A program made the translations under genes and the position numbers. A stretch of DNA of 64,000 nt, taken from positions 62,001-126,000 of the forward strand of contig NZ_CADFGE010000014.1 in assembly GCF_902833645.1 (NCBI RefSeq). Direction: 5' to 3'. Source of the stretch: Paraburkholderia fungorum. GTDB taxonomy: Bacteria > Pseudomonadota > Gammaproteobacteria > Burkholderiales > Burkholderiaceae. This document shows, one piece after another, positions 34,030 to 42,245 of this stretch (positions are counted from its first letter, which is position 1; each line of letters begins with the position of its first letter). The notes below the pieces were generated by a model. That model was not told the DNA's origin. It was given only the letters and a program-made list of their open reading frames with translations, and made no database searches.

Positions 34030-34083
34030 CTATCGAATAGATAAAATTAATCAAACACGATAATTCGATAGCATTGATATAGT
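34030..34083 (+). promoter_or_regulatory. Probable OxyR site and promoter of the small ORF/catalase unit
   Basis: A 9-bp inverted repeat, CTATCGAAT (34030-34038) and ATTCGATAG (34063-34071), flanks AT-rich DNA containing further ATAG/GATA half-sites. It is followed at once by a good -10 box, TATAGT (34078-34083), with no recognisable -35, as expected for an activated promoter. The next gene has an ideal ribosome binding site 33 bp further on. The location between oxyR and catalase supports OxyR control. Confidence 0.65.
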
Positions 34084-34125
34084 GTCCTCCATGGATCGCC
34101 CGATCCCCAAGACCCGGAGGAAATC

Positions 34126-34266
34126 ATGACGCAGTCGAACCCGCAGCAAGTCCAAGCCGTCGCCGCTCAAGCCACTCGCGTGACCAACGGCAGCTTCGCC
34201 GCATCGGTGCGGGGTTTGCGCACGGTTGCGCTGTCCTTGCTGGTCGACCGGGCCCTGTCAGCTTGA
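34126..34266 (+). CDS. Small ORF (46 aa) upstream of catalase
   Basis: An ATG with a near-perfect ribosome binding site (CGGAGGAAATC) opens a 46-codon frame beginning MTQSNPQQVQAVAAQATRV and ending RALSA before a TGA. It is the first frame after the OxyR-like promoter and ends 87 bp before the catalase start. The product is Ala/Gln/Val-rich with a mildly amphipathic C-terminal half (SVRGLRTVALSLLVDRAL); no signal peptide or known domain is apparent. It could encode a peroxide-induced small protein or act as a translated leader for katA. I do not recognise it. Confidence 0.6.
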   Translation: MTQSNPQQVQAVAAQATRVTNGSFAASVRGLRTVALSLLVDRALSA

Positions 34267-34353
34267 GCCGCTTGACTCGCTTGAGCCGTAGCGTTAGCGC
34301 GCCGCACCACCTCCCGCATTCTGTTTCCGATAAAAGCCACACAGGAGTTCCCC

Positions 34354-35808
34354 ATGTCCGAACGTAAGCTCACCAATGCAGCCGGCGCACCCATCGCCGA
34401 CAACCAGAATTCGATGACCGCCGGCGCGCGGGGTCCGGTCGTCCTGCAAGACGTGTGGTTGCTCGAAAAACTCGCTCACTTCGATCGCGAAGTGATTCCG
34501 GAACGCCGCGTTCATGCCAAGGGTTCCGGCGCATTCGGCACGCTGAAGGTCACGCACGATATCTCACGTTACACGAAGGCCAAAGTGTTTGCGCAAGTCG
34601 GCAAGGACACACCGCTCTTCATGCGTTTTTCGACGGTGGCGGGTGAGCGCGGCGCCGCCGACGCGGAACGCGACGTGCGCGGTTTCTCGATCAAGTTCTA
34701 CACCGAAGAAGGCAACTGGGACGTGGTCGGCAACAACACGCCGGTGTTCTTTATCCGCGATCCGTTGAAGTTCCCGGACTTCATTCACACGCAAAAACGC
34801 GACCCGTACACCAACATGCGCAGCAATGTTGCGGCGTGGGATTTCTGGTCGCGTCATCCGGAGTCGTTGCATCAGGTCACCATTCTGATGAGCGATCGTG
34901 GCATTCCGAAGAACTACCGGCAGATGCACGGCTTCGGTTCGCATACGTATTCGTTCATCAACGCGAACAACGAGCGTTTCTGGGTGAAGTTCCACTTCAA
35001 GTCGATGCAGGGCATTGAGAACTTTACCGACGCCGAAGCGGCGCAAGTGGTTGCACAGAATCGTGAAAGCGCGCAACAGGATTTGCTCACGAGCATCGAT
35101 GCCGGCAACTTCCCGAAATGGCGTTTTGCGATTCAGGTGATGCCGGAAGCGGAAGCGGCGAGCTATCGCTTCAATCCGTTCGACATCACGAAGGTGTGGT
35201 CACAGAAGGACTACCCGTTGATCGACGTCGGCACGATCGAGTTGAACCGCAACGCGGCTAACTACTTCTCGGACGTGGAGCAAGCCGCGTTCACGCCGGC
35301 CAATGTGGTGCCGGGTATCGGCTTCTCCCCGGACCGTCTGTTGCAGGGCCGTTTGTTCTCGTATGGCGATACGCAGCGCTATCGCCTCGGCGTCAATCAC
35401 CATCAGATTCCGGTGAATGCGCCGCGCTGCCCGGTCCACCATTCGTTCCATCGCGACGGCGCGATGCGCACGGACGGCAATCTCGGCGGCAGCGTGAACT
35501 ACGAGCCGAATCGCTTCGGCGATTTCGCGCAGGACGGCAACGCGTCGGAGCCGCCGCTCGCAGCGGGTACGGTGGATCGTTATGACCATCGCGCGGACGA
35601 CGACTACTACACGCAGCCGGGTATGTTGTTTGCCCTGTTCGACGAAGCGCAACGTCAGCGCTTGTTCGGCAATATCGCACGTCATATCAACGGTGTGCCG
35701 CATGAGATCGTCGTGCGTCAGATCGAGCATTTCCGCCGCGCCGATCCGGCATACGCGGAAGGCGTGATCGCCGCGCTGGCCGAACTCGCCGAAAGTAGCA
35801 AGAAGTAA
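34354..35808 (+). CDS. katA: Monofunctional haem catalase
   Basis: Small-subunit catalase of 484 residues that dismutates H2O2 in the cytoplasm. Catalytic His54 (RRVHAKGSGAFG) and Asn127 (VGNNTPVFFIRDP) are present, with proximal haem ligand Tyr337 in RLFSYGDTQRYRLG. FHRDGAMR and the absence of a C-terminal flavodoxin-like domain place it with clade-3-like small catalases rather than KatE. AGGAG lies seven bases before the ATG. It lies downstream of oxyR and a small ORF and upstream of a second small ORF and dps, so it belongs to a peroxide-defence block. Confidence 0.96.
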   Translation: MSERKLTNAAGAPIADNQNSMTAGARGPVVLQDVWLLEKLAHFDREVIPERRVHAKGSGAFGTLKVTHDISRYTKAKVFAQVGKDTPLFMRFSTVAGERGAADAERDVRGFSIKFYTEEGNWDVVGNNTPVFFIRDPLKFPDFIHTQKRDPYTNMRSNVAAWDFWSRHPESLHQVTILMSDRGIPKNYRQMHGFGSHTYSFINANNERFWVKFHFKSMQGIENFTDAEAAQVVAQNRESAQQDLLTSIDAGNFPKWRFAIQVMPEAEAASYRFNPFDITKVWSQKDYPLIDVGTIELNRNAANYFSDVEQAAFTPANVVPGIGFSPDRLLQGRLFSYGDTQRYRLGVNHHQIPVNAPRCPVHHSFHRDGAMRTDGNLGGSVNYEPNRFGDFAQDGNASEPPLAAGTVDRYDHRADDDYYTQPGMLFALFDEAQRQRLFGNIARHINGVPHEIVVRQIEHFRRADPAYAEGVIAALAELAESSKK

Positions 35809-35839
35809 GCAGTTGACTTGAATTGAGTTGATGCAGCAG

Positions 35840-35863
35840 GGTGGGGCGCAGCGGCGCCCCACC
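35840..35863 (+). other. GC-rich stem-loop between katA and the next small ORF
   Basis: The 10-bp stem GGTGGGGCGC/GCGCCCCACC has an AGCG loop and no T-tract. It lies 31 bp after the katA stop. An mRNA-stabilising or processing hairpin is more likely than a terminator. Confidence 0.7.
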
Positions 35864-35893
35864 GGTAATGATGTGAATCGAAGGAGCACGATC

Positions 35894-36055
35894 ATGATCC
35901 AGATGATGATGTCCACTATCGGCGGTGTGCCCTCAGAACGCGCGGCGCAGCAGCGGCAAGCCTTGATGCTGCGCAAGTCGGTGGGATTCGCGATCGTCTT
36001 GAGCGGCTGGACAGTGATCGTTGCGCAGGCGCTGCAACACACGCTGGGTGCGTGA
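35894..36055 (+). CDS. Small ORF (53 aa), single-pass membrane protein candidate
   Basis: A GAAGGAGC ribosome binding site precedes an ATG opening a 53-codon frame: MIQMMMSTIGGVPSERAAQ, a basic QRQALMLRKS, then one hydrophobic helix (VGFAIVLSGWTVIVAQAL) near the C-terminus. The topology suggests a tail-anchored inner-membrane microprotein. The frame is open to 35828 but that part overlaps the hairpin and has no ribosome binding site. It lies between katA and dps in the peroxide block. No family is recognised. Confidence 0.65.
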   Translation: MIQMMMSTIGGVPSERAAQQRQALMLRKSVGFAIVLSGWTVIVAQALQHTLGA

Positions 36056-36237
36056 TTGCACGTAATTGCATGTGATCGGGCACGAGCCGGCGAGTGCGGC
36101 AAGCGACCACGCGTCACACGAACGCATTTGCTTTCTAAGATAAACTGGCGGGCGTTCGCGGTGCCGGGTTTGCGGGTTTGCTAACCGCGCACCGTCACAT
36201 TGCCGATCGGTTCGTATCACTCTTCAAAGGAGTCATC

Positions 36238-36726
36238 ATGGCCAAGAAAGAAGCTGTACAGCACGTCAATATCGGGATCAGCGACAAGGATCGCAAGAAG
36301 ATTGCAGAAGGCTTGTCGCGACTGCTCGCCGACACCTACACGCTGTATCTGAAGACCCACAATTTCCACTGGAACGTGACGGGTCCGATGTTCAACACGC
36401 TGCACCTGATGTTCGAAACGCAATACAACGAGCTGGCGCTGGCGGTCGATTCGATCGCGGAACGGATTCGCGCGCTGGGCGTGCATGCGCCGGGCAGCTA
36501 CAAGGAGTTCGCGAAGCTCTCGTCGATTCCGGAAGCGGACGGTGTGCCGCCCGCGGAAGAAATGATTCGTCAACTGGTGGAAGGTCAGGAAGCCGTGGTG
36601 CGCACCGCGCGCGCGATTTTCCCGTCGACGGAAGCGGCTAACGACGAACCGACCGCCGATTTGCTCACGCAACGCATGCAAACGCACGAAAAGACCGCGT
36701 GGATGCTGCGCTCGATGCTGGCGTAA
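36238..36726 (+). CDS. dps: DNA-protecting ferritin-like protein Dps
   Basis: Dodecameric miniferritin of 162 residues that oxidises Fe(II) with H2O2 and coats DNA. The inter-subunit ferroxidase ligands are all present with correct spacing: His44 (NFHWNV), His56, Glu60, Asp71 and Glu75. The N-terminus (MAKKEAVQHV) is short and basic. An AAAGGAG lies seven bases upstream of the ATG. It closes the oxyR-katA-dps block and is followed by a strong terminator. A weak TAAGAT box near 36139 may give it its own promoter. Confidence 0.96.
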   Translation: MAKKEAVQHVNIGISDKDRKKIAEGLSRLLADTYTLYLKTHNFHWNVTGPMFNTLHLMFETQYNELALAVDSIAERIRALGVHAPGSYKEFAKLSSIPEADGVPPAEEMIRQLVEGQEAVVRTARAIFPSTEAANDEPTADLLTQRMQTHEKTAWMLRSMLA

Positions 36727-36771
36727 GAGACTCGAACGGCGCCCGGAACAGAACGGGCACCGGTGAAACGG

Positions 36772-36803
36772 AAAGGCCCCGCACACGCGGGGCCTTTTTC
36801 TTT
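36772..36803 (+). terminator. Intrinsic terminator after dps
   Basis: An 11-bp stem, AAAGGCCCCGC/GCGGGGCCTTT, with an ACAC loop, is followed by TTCTTT, 46 bp after the dps stop. Confidence 0.93.
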
Positions 36804-36861
36804 ACGCGAAGTCTGGCGGCTTATCCGAACAGAAGCCGCATGTGATAGCGCAATTGCACAC

Positions 36862-38340
36862 TCAGTACGAGTAGCCCATTTTCATCGTCGGAGCCGCAGG
36901 CTGTTGCACTCCGTAGTTCGCGAGCTTGTCCGCCAGGTAGCGCGCATTCGCTTCCTGCTGCGCGAAGTATTCCGCGTCGCGTTGAGCCTGCTGGTCGGCA
37001 CGCGCCTGCTCGTTAGCCTTGAGCCAGGCAGCTTGCGCGGCCAGTTCGGCTTCATGGCTGGCCGGGTTAAAGGCCGCTTCTGCGCGGGCTTTATCGTCCG
37101 CTGCGAGACGCGCTGCTTCTTCGCGGGCCTTCTGCTCGGCGGCGATCCGGGCCTCTTCAGCGCGGGCCTTTTCTTCGGCACGGGCTCTCGCTTCTGCTTC
37201 AGCGCGGGCCTGCTCGTCGGCTTGCGACGGCTCGGTCGGGGTGGGTGCCACAGCGGCGCCACCCGGTTTTGGCGCGTTCGTGAAAACAGTGTTCAATTCC
37301 TGGAGCTTGCGCGCGTTGCTCCAGCCATCCATCTTGTCGGTGCCGCGCATGGACGCCGTCATCGCTACGAGGTCGCGCATCGAGCGGCGGTCGGACATGA
37401 AGCTGTTCAACTCGTTCGCCGGGTTCGTCCAAACCGTGTACATGACCTCGCCGCTGGCCGACGCGCCTGCCTCGTTCTTCAGCTTGCCACCGAACAGTTC
37501 AACGGCCAGGCCACCCTTGCCGGCCTGAATCACGCCCGCGTTGTTCACGCCAAGGCCGCGCTCCGAACCTTCGAGCATGATCTTGTTCGCGTACATGCCG
37601 CCCAGCGCCGACACGTCGAGCGCGACTTGCGGCGCGTTGGCCACGTCGCGCACGAGTTTGCCCTGGAAGTTGCCGTTGGCGTCGCCGTCAAACGAGCTGC
37701 CGGTGATCGAATCGATCTTCCAGCCCTTCACGATCGCGTTGATCTTCGTGGCGCGCGACAACAGGTTCAACTGACCCGCACCGGCGTCCATGCCGTCGCC
37801 GTCGATTTCGAGCATGGCGGGTGTGGCGCGCGAGGTGTCGACTTCGAGCGCGAGCGGGCTGTCCGCGCGCGGGGCGAAGCGCGCGGCGGCGAGCGTGACC
37901 ATCGGGGCATTGATGGTGTTACAGCCGTTGCACGAAATGCCCGCCGCGTTGGCGATCAGCAGGTGCGCGGGCACGCCGGCCACTTCCATCGGGCCGTTGA
38001 TTTTCGACGCTTGTGCCGAATTGATGTCTGCCACGATCACGCTCGCCTGCCTGCCTTTCAGGTTGCCATTCTCCTTCAACGCGCCGACCAGCTGACTACG
38101 GCCGTCGGCCAGCATGTTGTTGAACACGACGCCGTTTTTGTCGACGTCGAAGTTGCTGAACGTGTTGCGCGAAATCCCGGCTGCATTGGCCGCGTTAATG
38201 TTGACGACCGGCGTGGCGCCCACGTTGCTCACCTGCGTGCCGCCGCTGCCGGTCACGCCGCCGGCATAGGCGCTGGTGCCCGCCAGCGCGACGGCGGTCA
38301 TGGCGGCCAGCGCGAGTATGTTGCATTGGAATTGCTTCAT
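36862..38340 (-). CDS. Short two-partner-secretion exoprotein (TpsA) with coiled-coil tail
   Basis: Exported protein of 492 residues. The signal peptide ends at AYA (residue 26). The TPS/haemagglutination-activity domain occupies about residues 27-300, with the hallmark repeats NAAGISRNTFSNFDVDKNG (53-71) and NAAGISCNGCNTINAP (131-146), the secretion motifs recognised by the TpsB POTRA domains. Instead of thousands of residues of beta-helix, it continues with a linker and an Ala/Glu/Arg/Gln-rich coiled coil (about 375-470), ending in KMGYSY. The start at 38340 has AAAGGGA upstream; the frame open beyond it overlaps tpsB. It lies 17 bp after the tpsB stop in the same operon. The effector role is unknown. 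Confidence 0.85.
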   Translation of the reverse strand: MKQFQCNILALAAMTAVALAGTSAYAGGVTGSGGTQVSNVGATPVVNINAANAAGISRNTFSNFDVDKNGVVFNNMLADGRSQLVGALKENGNLKGRQASVIVADINSAQASKINGPMEVAGVPAHLLIANAAGISCNGCNTINAPMVTLAAARFAPRADSPLALEVDTSRATPAMLEIDGDGMDAGAGQLNLLSRATKINAIVKGWKIDSITGSSFDGDANGNFQGKLVRDVANAPQVALDVSALGGMYANKIMLEGSERGLGVNNAGVIQAGKGGLAVELFGGKLKNEAGASASGEVMYTVWTNPANELNSFMSDRRSMRDLVAMTASMRGTDKMDGWSNARKLQELNTVFTNAPKPGGAAVAPTPTEPSQADEQARAEAEARARAEEKARAEEARIAAEQKAREEAARLAADDKARAEAAFNPASHEAELAAQAAWLKANEQARADQQAQRDAEYFAQQEANARYLADKLANYGVQQPAAPTMKMGYSY

Positions 38341-38357
38341 TGAGATTCCCTTTTTGC

Positions 38358-40151
38358 TTAGAAAGAAGTGGTCAGCTTGACGTTGACCACAATAGGATCG
38401 GCCTTGAGTTGCGCCGGAAAGCGCAACGGCGTGCCGACGGAAACCGAACCAGCGACGTTTCTGTATGCCGTCGAAGCCGCTAGCGCCGCGCCGAGCACGG
38501 TCCCGCCGGATAACGGCTCGCCGGCTACCGGTACGACACGGCCGGCGTCGACGGCTGCGCTGAGCGTCACCCGGCCGGCCCACGACGGCGCCGGTGCACG
38601 CCAGTCGATCTGGTTGCGCCAATAGGCGCCGGTGTTGCCGTACAGATAGCGATCGCGAAAGCCGCGTACCGATGCATCGCTGCCGACCGTGACGCGCTCG
38701 CTGCCGTACAGCGCATCCGGCGACCATTGCCCGTACGCCGACGATAGAAACGCGACGCGCGGCGTGAGCGCCTTGTAGAAACTTGCGCTGACGGCGGCCT
38801 TGCGAAAGTGCGCATTGGGGCCGCCCGCGTCGGCGAGATTGGTGCTGCCTGGAGCGAGACCTTGGGTGAAGACCGGAGCGGCGGTGAAATAGCTGTCACT
38901 GCCAACGCGCGTCGCATAGCTGATGCCGAGCTGCGCTGCGCTTTGCCGTTCACTGCTGTTCTGCAGTGCGAACTCGTCCAGATAGACGTCGCCTCTATAG
39001 TGGGATAGCGAAGCGAACACATCGGTTTTGCTGCGCGCGTTGCGCTGTACAGTGCGCGATGCGGTGAGCCGGTGCTGGATGCTGCTGCCGTGGTAATTCA
39101 ACGCGAGGCCATAGAATTCGAGCGGGATCGCGTAGTTGCCACCCGAGGCCGAGTAGCTGAAGGTCCAGTAGCCGACCGGCAATGACGCGTTGACGCCGAA
39201 GTTGCGGCGAAAGCGGTCGGCGTGGATCGGCGCGGTGGTATCGGCGGAAAACTGGATCTGCTCGCCGAAGCCGAGCGTGTTGTTCAACGTGAGCGCTGCG
39301 GCGATTTCATTGCGGCCGGTGTTTTCGGCGCCGTTATTGTCCGCGGAAAGCGAAATGCCGACGTTCGGTGCGGCGCTGCCGGTCAACACGACGTCCGAAT
39401 AGCCTTCGAGCGGCGCGGGGCGGATCGCGACTTTCACGCCGGTGGGCGCGACCCGTTCGATCTGTTCGACGCCCTGCTCGATGTTGCGCAGATTGAGCAC
39501 GTCGCCGGGCGAACCAGGAAACGAAAGCCGCGCGGCCTGATCGACGGTGTAGTCGTTGCCAGCGAAATAGATGCGGCCGAGTTTGCCTTCCACCGCCTCC
39601 ACGACCAGCACCGCGCCGTCCAGGTTCTGGCGAGGCAATTCGGCGTGACTGGTGATGTAGCCGTGCTCGACATACCAGTCGTTCACCTCGTCGAGCAGGC
39701 GGTCGAGATCGGCCTGTTGCAGGCACCGGCCCGAATAGTTCGCGTGAATCCGCAGTTTGACGGACCTCGGCAGAGTGTCCGCACCATGGAACGTGACGTC
39801 CGCGACGTCGACGCAACGCGCCGCATCGACATTCAGTCTCGTCGCCGCCGATTGCCTGTGACGCGGCGCCGAAGCTGCAGCTGGTTGTTGCTTGCTGAGC
39901 TCTTCGCGCTGAGTGCGTGCGTTGTCCAGCAGACGTTGTTGCTGCTGCTCATGCAGCGTTCGGTCGATCGGGTTCGCGATGACCGGTTCGAGCGCGAGTG
40001 CGGGCGTGGCGACGGTGGCGAGCAACGCTCCGGCATAGACCAGCGCGGGTAGCGGTGCGCCGGGTGTCGTGAAATTTTCACTTTCTAAAAGCGCGCGATA
40101 TTTTTCCGTCGCGCAATGCGCGGCTTTTTCTGAGATGGAGTTAAATTTCAT
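38358..40151 (-). CDS. ShlB/FhaC-type outer-membrane transporter (TpsB)
   Basis: Omp85-superfamily TpsB transporter of 597 residues. A long N-terminal signal (hydrophobic core around residues 35-52) is followed by an alpha helix H1 region (LHEQQQQRLLDNARTQREEL), two POTRA domains (about 105-260) and a 16-strand barrel. The signature VRGFRDR (loop L6) and the C-terminal aromatic IVVNVKLTTSF support the fold. It secretes the adjacent TpsA through the outer membrane. It is the first gene of the tpsB-tpsA operon and is divergent from ubiA. Confidence 0.93.
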   Translation of the reverse strand: MKFNSISEKAAHCATEKYRALLESENFTTPGAPLPALVYAGALLATVATPALALEPVIANPIDRTLHEQQQQRLLDNARTQREELSKQQPAAASAPRHRQSAATRLNVDAARCVDVADVTFHGADTLPRSVKLRIHANYSGRCLQQADLDRLLDEVNDWYVEHGYITSHAELPRQNLDGAVLVVEAVEGKLGRIYFAGNDYTVDQAARLSFPGSPGDVLNLRNIEQGVEQIERVAPTGVKVAIRPAPLEGYSDVVLTGSAAPNVGISLSADNNGAENTGRNEIAAALTLNNTLGFGEQIQFSADTTAPIHADRFRRNFGVNASLPVGYWTFSYSASGGNYAIPLEFYGLALNYHGSSIQHRLTASRTVQRNARSKTDVFASLSHYRGDVYLDEFALQNSSERQSAAQLGISYATRVGSDSYFTAAPVFTQGLAPGSTNLADAGGPNAHFRKAAVSASFYKALTPRVAFLSSAYGQWSPDALYGSERVTVGSDASVRGFRDRYLYGNTGAYWRNQIDWRAPAPSWAGRVTLSAAVDAGRVVPVAGEPLSGGTVLGAALAASTAYRNVAGSVSVGTPLRFPAQLKADPIVVNVKLTTSF

Positions 40152-40479
40152 GTTCGTCGTAACGTGCGCTTCGTGATTCGTGCAAAGGCTTTCAATACGT
40201 GCACAAAGTTGCGCAGTCGGGACGAGAATGTAATCTCCGTGTAAACTATCTAAATAGGACTACTCCTAATCTGGCGTCGCTTCCGTAACTTTCGGGACAG
40301 GTCTTGCGCCTGGTTCTGCCGGTCGACAGTCCGGCAACAAAAACAACTGAATGAACGGAAAAAGTGCTTGAGAACACCGGCACTCCCTCTAAGCGCGGCT
40401 CGGGCTGCCTGCTAGCCGGTTCGTCCGCCGCCCGCATCCCGTAAAATAACGGCACCGTCCGCACTTCACGAATCCACCC
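40152..40479. other. Divergent intergenic region tpsB / ubiA
   Basis: This 328-bp spacer carries the AT-rich tpsB promoter region around 40225-40270 (listed separately). No gene is apparent. I see no clear promoter for ubiA. Confidence 0.55.
40227..40268 (-). promoter_or_regulatory. tpsB promoter with NarL/LuxR-type palindrome
   Basis: On the minus strand TTTAGA (-35, 40254-40249) and TACATT (-10, 40232-40227) are separated by 16 bp. The 14-bp palindrome TAGGA-N4-TCCTA at 40255-40268 abuts the -35 on its upstream side. This is the position and symmetry expected of a NarL/FixJ-family response regulator that contacts RNA polymerase. The regulator is not in the window. Confidence 0.5.
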
Positions 40480-41343
40480 ATGTTCGCCCGACTTCCCCTG
40501 TATCTGCGCCTCGTGCGCATGGACAAGCCGATCGGCAGCCTGCTGCTGCTGTGGCCGACGCTCAATGCGCTGTGGATTGCGTCCGACGGCCATCCTTCGT
40601 GGCCGCTGCTGGTGATCTTCACGGTGGGTACGGTGCTGATGCGCTCGGCGGGCTGTGCGATCAACGACTACGCGGATCGCGACTTCGACCGCTATGTGAA
40701 GCGCACGGAAAACCGTCCGATCACGTCGGGCAAGATCAAGGCATGGGAGGCGGTGGCGCTGGCGGCCGGTTTGTCGCTGCTGGCGTTTTTGCTGATCCTG
40801 CCGCTCAATACGCTGACCAAGGAGCTATCGGTGGCGGCATTGTTCGTCGCCGGTTCATATCCGTTCACAAAGCGCTTCTTCGCGATTCCGCAGGCGTACC
40901 TGGGCATTGCGTTCGGTTTCGGGATTCCGATGGCGTTTGCCGCGATTCAGGATCATGTGCCGATGCTCGCGTGGATCATGCTGCTGGCCAATATATTCTG
41001 GTCGGTTGCGTACGACACGGAATACGCGATGGTCGATCGCGACGACGACATCAAGATCGGCATCCGCACCTCGGCGCTGACCTTCGGCCGCTTCGACGTG
41101 GCGGCGATCATGCTGTGCTACGCGGCCACGCTGGGCATTTACGTCGGCATCGGCGTAGTGCTCGGCTTCGGCATGTTGTATTGGCTGGGCTGGGTAGCGG
41201 CGGTGGGCTGCGCGATCTATCACTACAAGTTGATCCGCAATCGCGAGCGGATGGCGTGCTTCGCGGCGTTCCGTCATAACAACTGGTTGGGCGGCGCGTT
41301 GTTTGTCGGCATTGCCGCGCATTACGCGGCTGCTTCGTTTTAA
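40480..41343 (+). CDS. ubiA: 4-hydroxybenzoate polyprenyltransferase
   Basis: Inner-membrane prenyltransferase of ubiquinone synthesis, 287 residues with eight to nine helices. The two Asp-rich Mg-diphosphate motifs are NDYADRDFD (residues 62-70, followed by RYVKRTENRP) and DRDDDIKIGIRTSALTFG. No chorismate lyase gene (ubiC) is next to it. It faces proC across a 39-bp convergent gap without a clear terminator. Confidence 0.96.
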   Translation: MFARLPLYLRLVRMDKPIGSLLLLWPTLNALWIASDGHPSWPLLVIFTVGTVLMRSAGCAINDYADRDFDRYVKRTENRPITSGKIKAWEAVALAAGLSLLAFLLILPLNTLTKELSVAALFVAGSYPFTKRFFAIPQAYLGIAFGFGIPMAFAAIQDHVPMLAWIMLLANIFWSVAYDTEYAMVDRDDDIKIGIRTSALTFGRFDVAAIMLCYAATLGIYVGIGVVLGFGMLYWLGWVAAVGCAIYHYKLIRNRERMACFAAFRHNNWLGGALFVGIAAHYAAASF

Positions 41344-41382
41344 TTCTTTCGCGCCAGCCAACCCGCAAATCTCGAACCGCGC

Positions 41383-42198
41383 TTACTGCTTGCCGAACTC
41401 GTCGCCCATTTCCCTGGCGCGTGCATCGGCGGCGAGTGCGCCGCGGACGATTGCGTCCTTGATTCCGCTGGCATCGAACGACGCCAGCGCGGCCGCGGTG
41501 GTGCCGCCCTTCGACGTCACACGTTCGCGCAACAGACTCGGGGGTTCGTCCGAGTTCGCGGCCAATTGTGCCGCACCGGTGAAAGTCGCAACCGCCAGCG
41601 CGCGGCCTTGCGCTTCATCCATGCCGAGTTGGCGCGCGGCTTCCTGCAACGCTTCGATGAAATAAAACACGTAAGCGGGACCGCTGCCCGAGATCGCGGT
41701 GACGGCGTCGATCTTCGCTTCGTCGTCGAACCAGACGGTTTCGCCGACCGCGCCCAACACCTGCGACGCGAGCGCGCGACCGGTCTCGTCGACGCTGCCG
41801 GTTGCGACGAGGCCCGTTACGCCCATGCCGATCAGCGCCGGCGTATTCGGCATCACGCGCACGATGCGGGCATGGCCGTTCAGCCAGCGCGACATGTCAT
41901 CCATGCGAATGCCCGCGACGATGCTGATGACCAGTTGCGACGCCTGCAGATGCGGCGCCAGCGACCCGGCGACGCTCTTCAGAATCTGCGGCTTCACCGC
42001 CAGCACGACGGCGTCGTACGGGGCGAGCGCGGCGTCCGCGGCGGCGCCGGTCTTGATGCCGAACTGCTGCTCGTTGCGCTTGCGCGCCTCTTCGTTGGGA
42101 TCGATCGCGTACAGGTCAGCGGGCGCGACGCCGCGCTTGATGAGGCCGCCGATCAACGCCGCCGCCATGTTGCCACCACCGATAAAAGCAATTTTCAT
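41383..42198 (-). CDS. proC: Pyrroline-5-carboxylate reductase
   Basis: Last enzyme of proline synthesis; reduces P5C to proline with NAD(P)H. It has 271 residues. The N-terminal Rossmann fold reads MKIAFIGGGNMAAALIGGL, then AVKPQ, RVMPNTPALIGMG and the C-terminal TAISGSGPAYVFYFIEAL and TSKGGTTAAAL. It lies 47 bp downstream of yggS, a conserved pairing, and is probably co-transcribed with it. Confidence 0.97.
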   Translation of the reverse strand: MKIAFIGGGNMAAALIGGLIKRGVAPADLYAIDPNEEARKRNEQQFGIKTGAAADAALAPYDAVVLAVKPQILKSVAGSLAPHLQASQLVISIVAGIRMDDMSRWLNGHARIVRVMPNTPALIGMGVTGLVATGSVDETGRALASQVLGAVGETVWFDDEAKIDAVTAISGSGPAYVFYFIEALQEAARQLGMDEAQGRALAVATFTGAAQLAANSDEPPSLLRERVTSKGGTTAAALASFDASGIKDAIVRGALAADARAREMGDEFGKQ

Positions 42199-42245
42199 GA
42201 TGTTCCGGGAGAAGTTCCGTGTGAGGCCGCCAAGGGCCGAAACGG

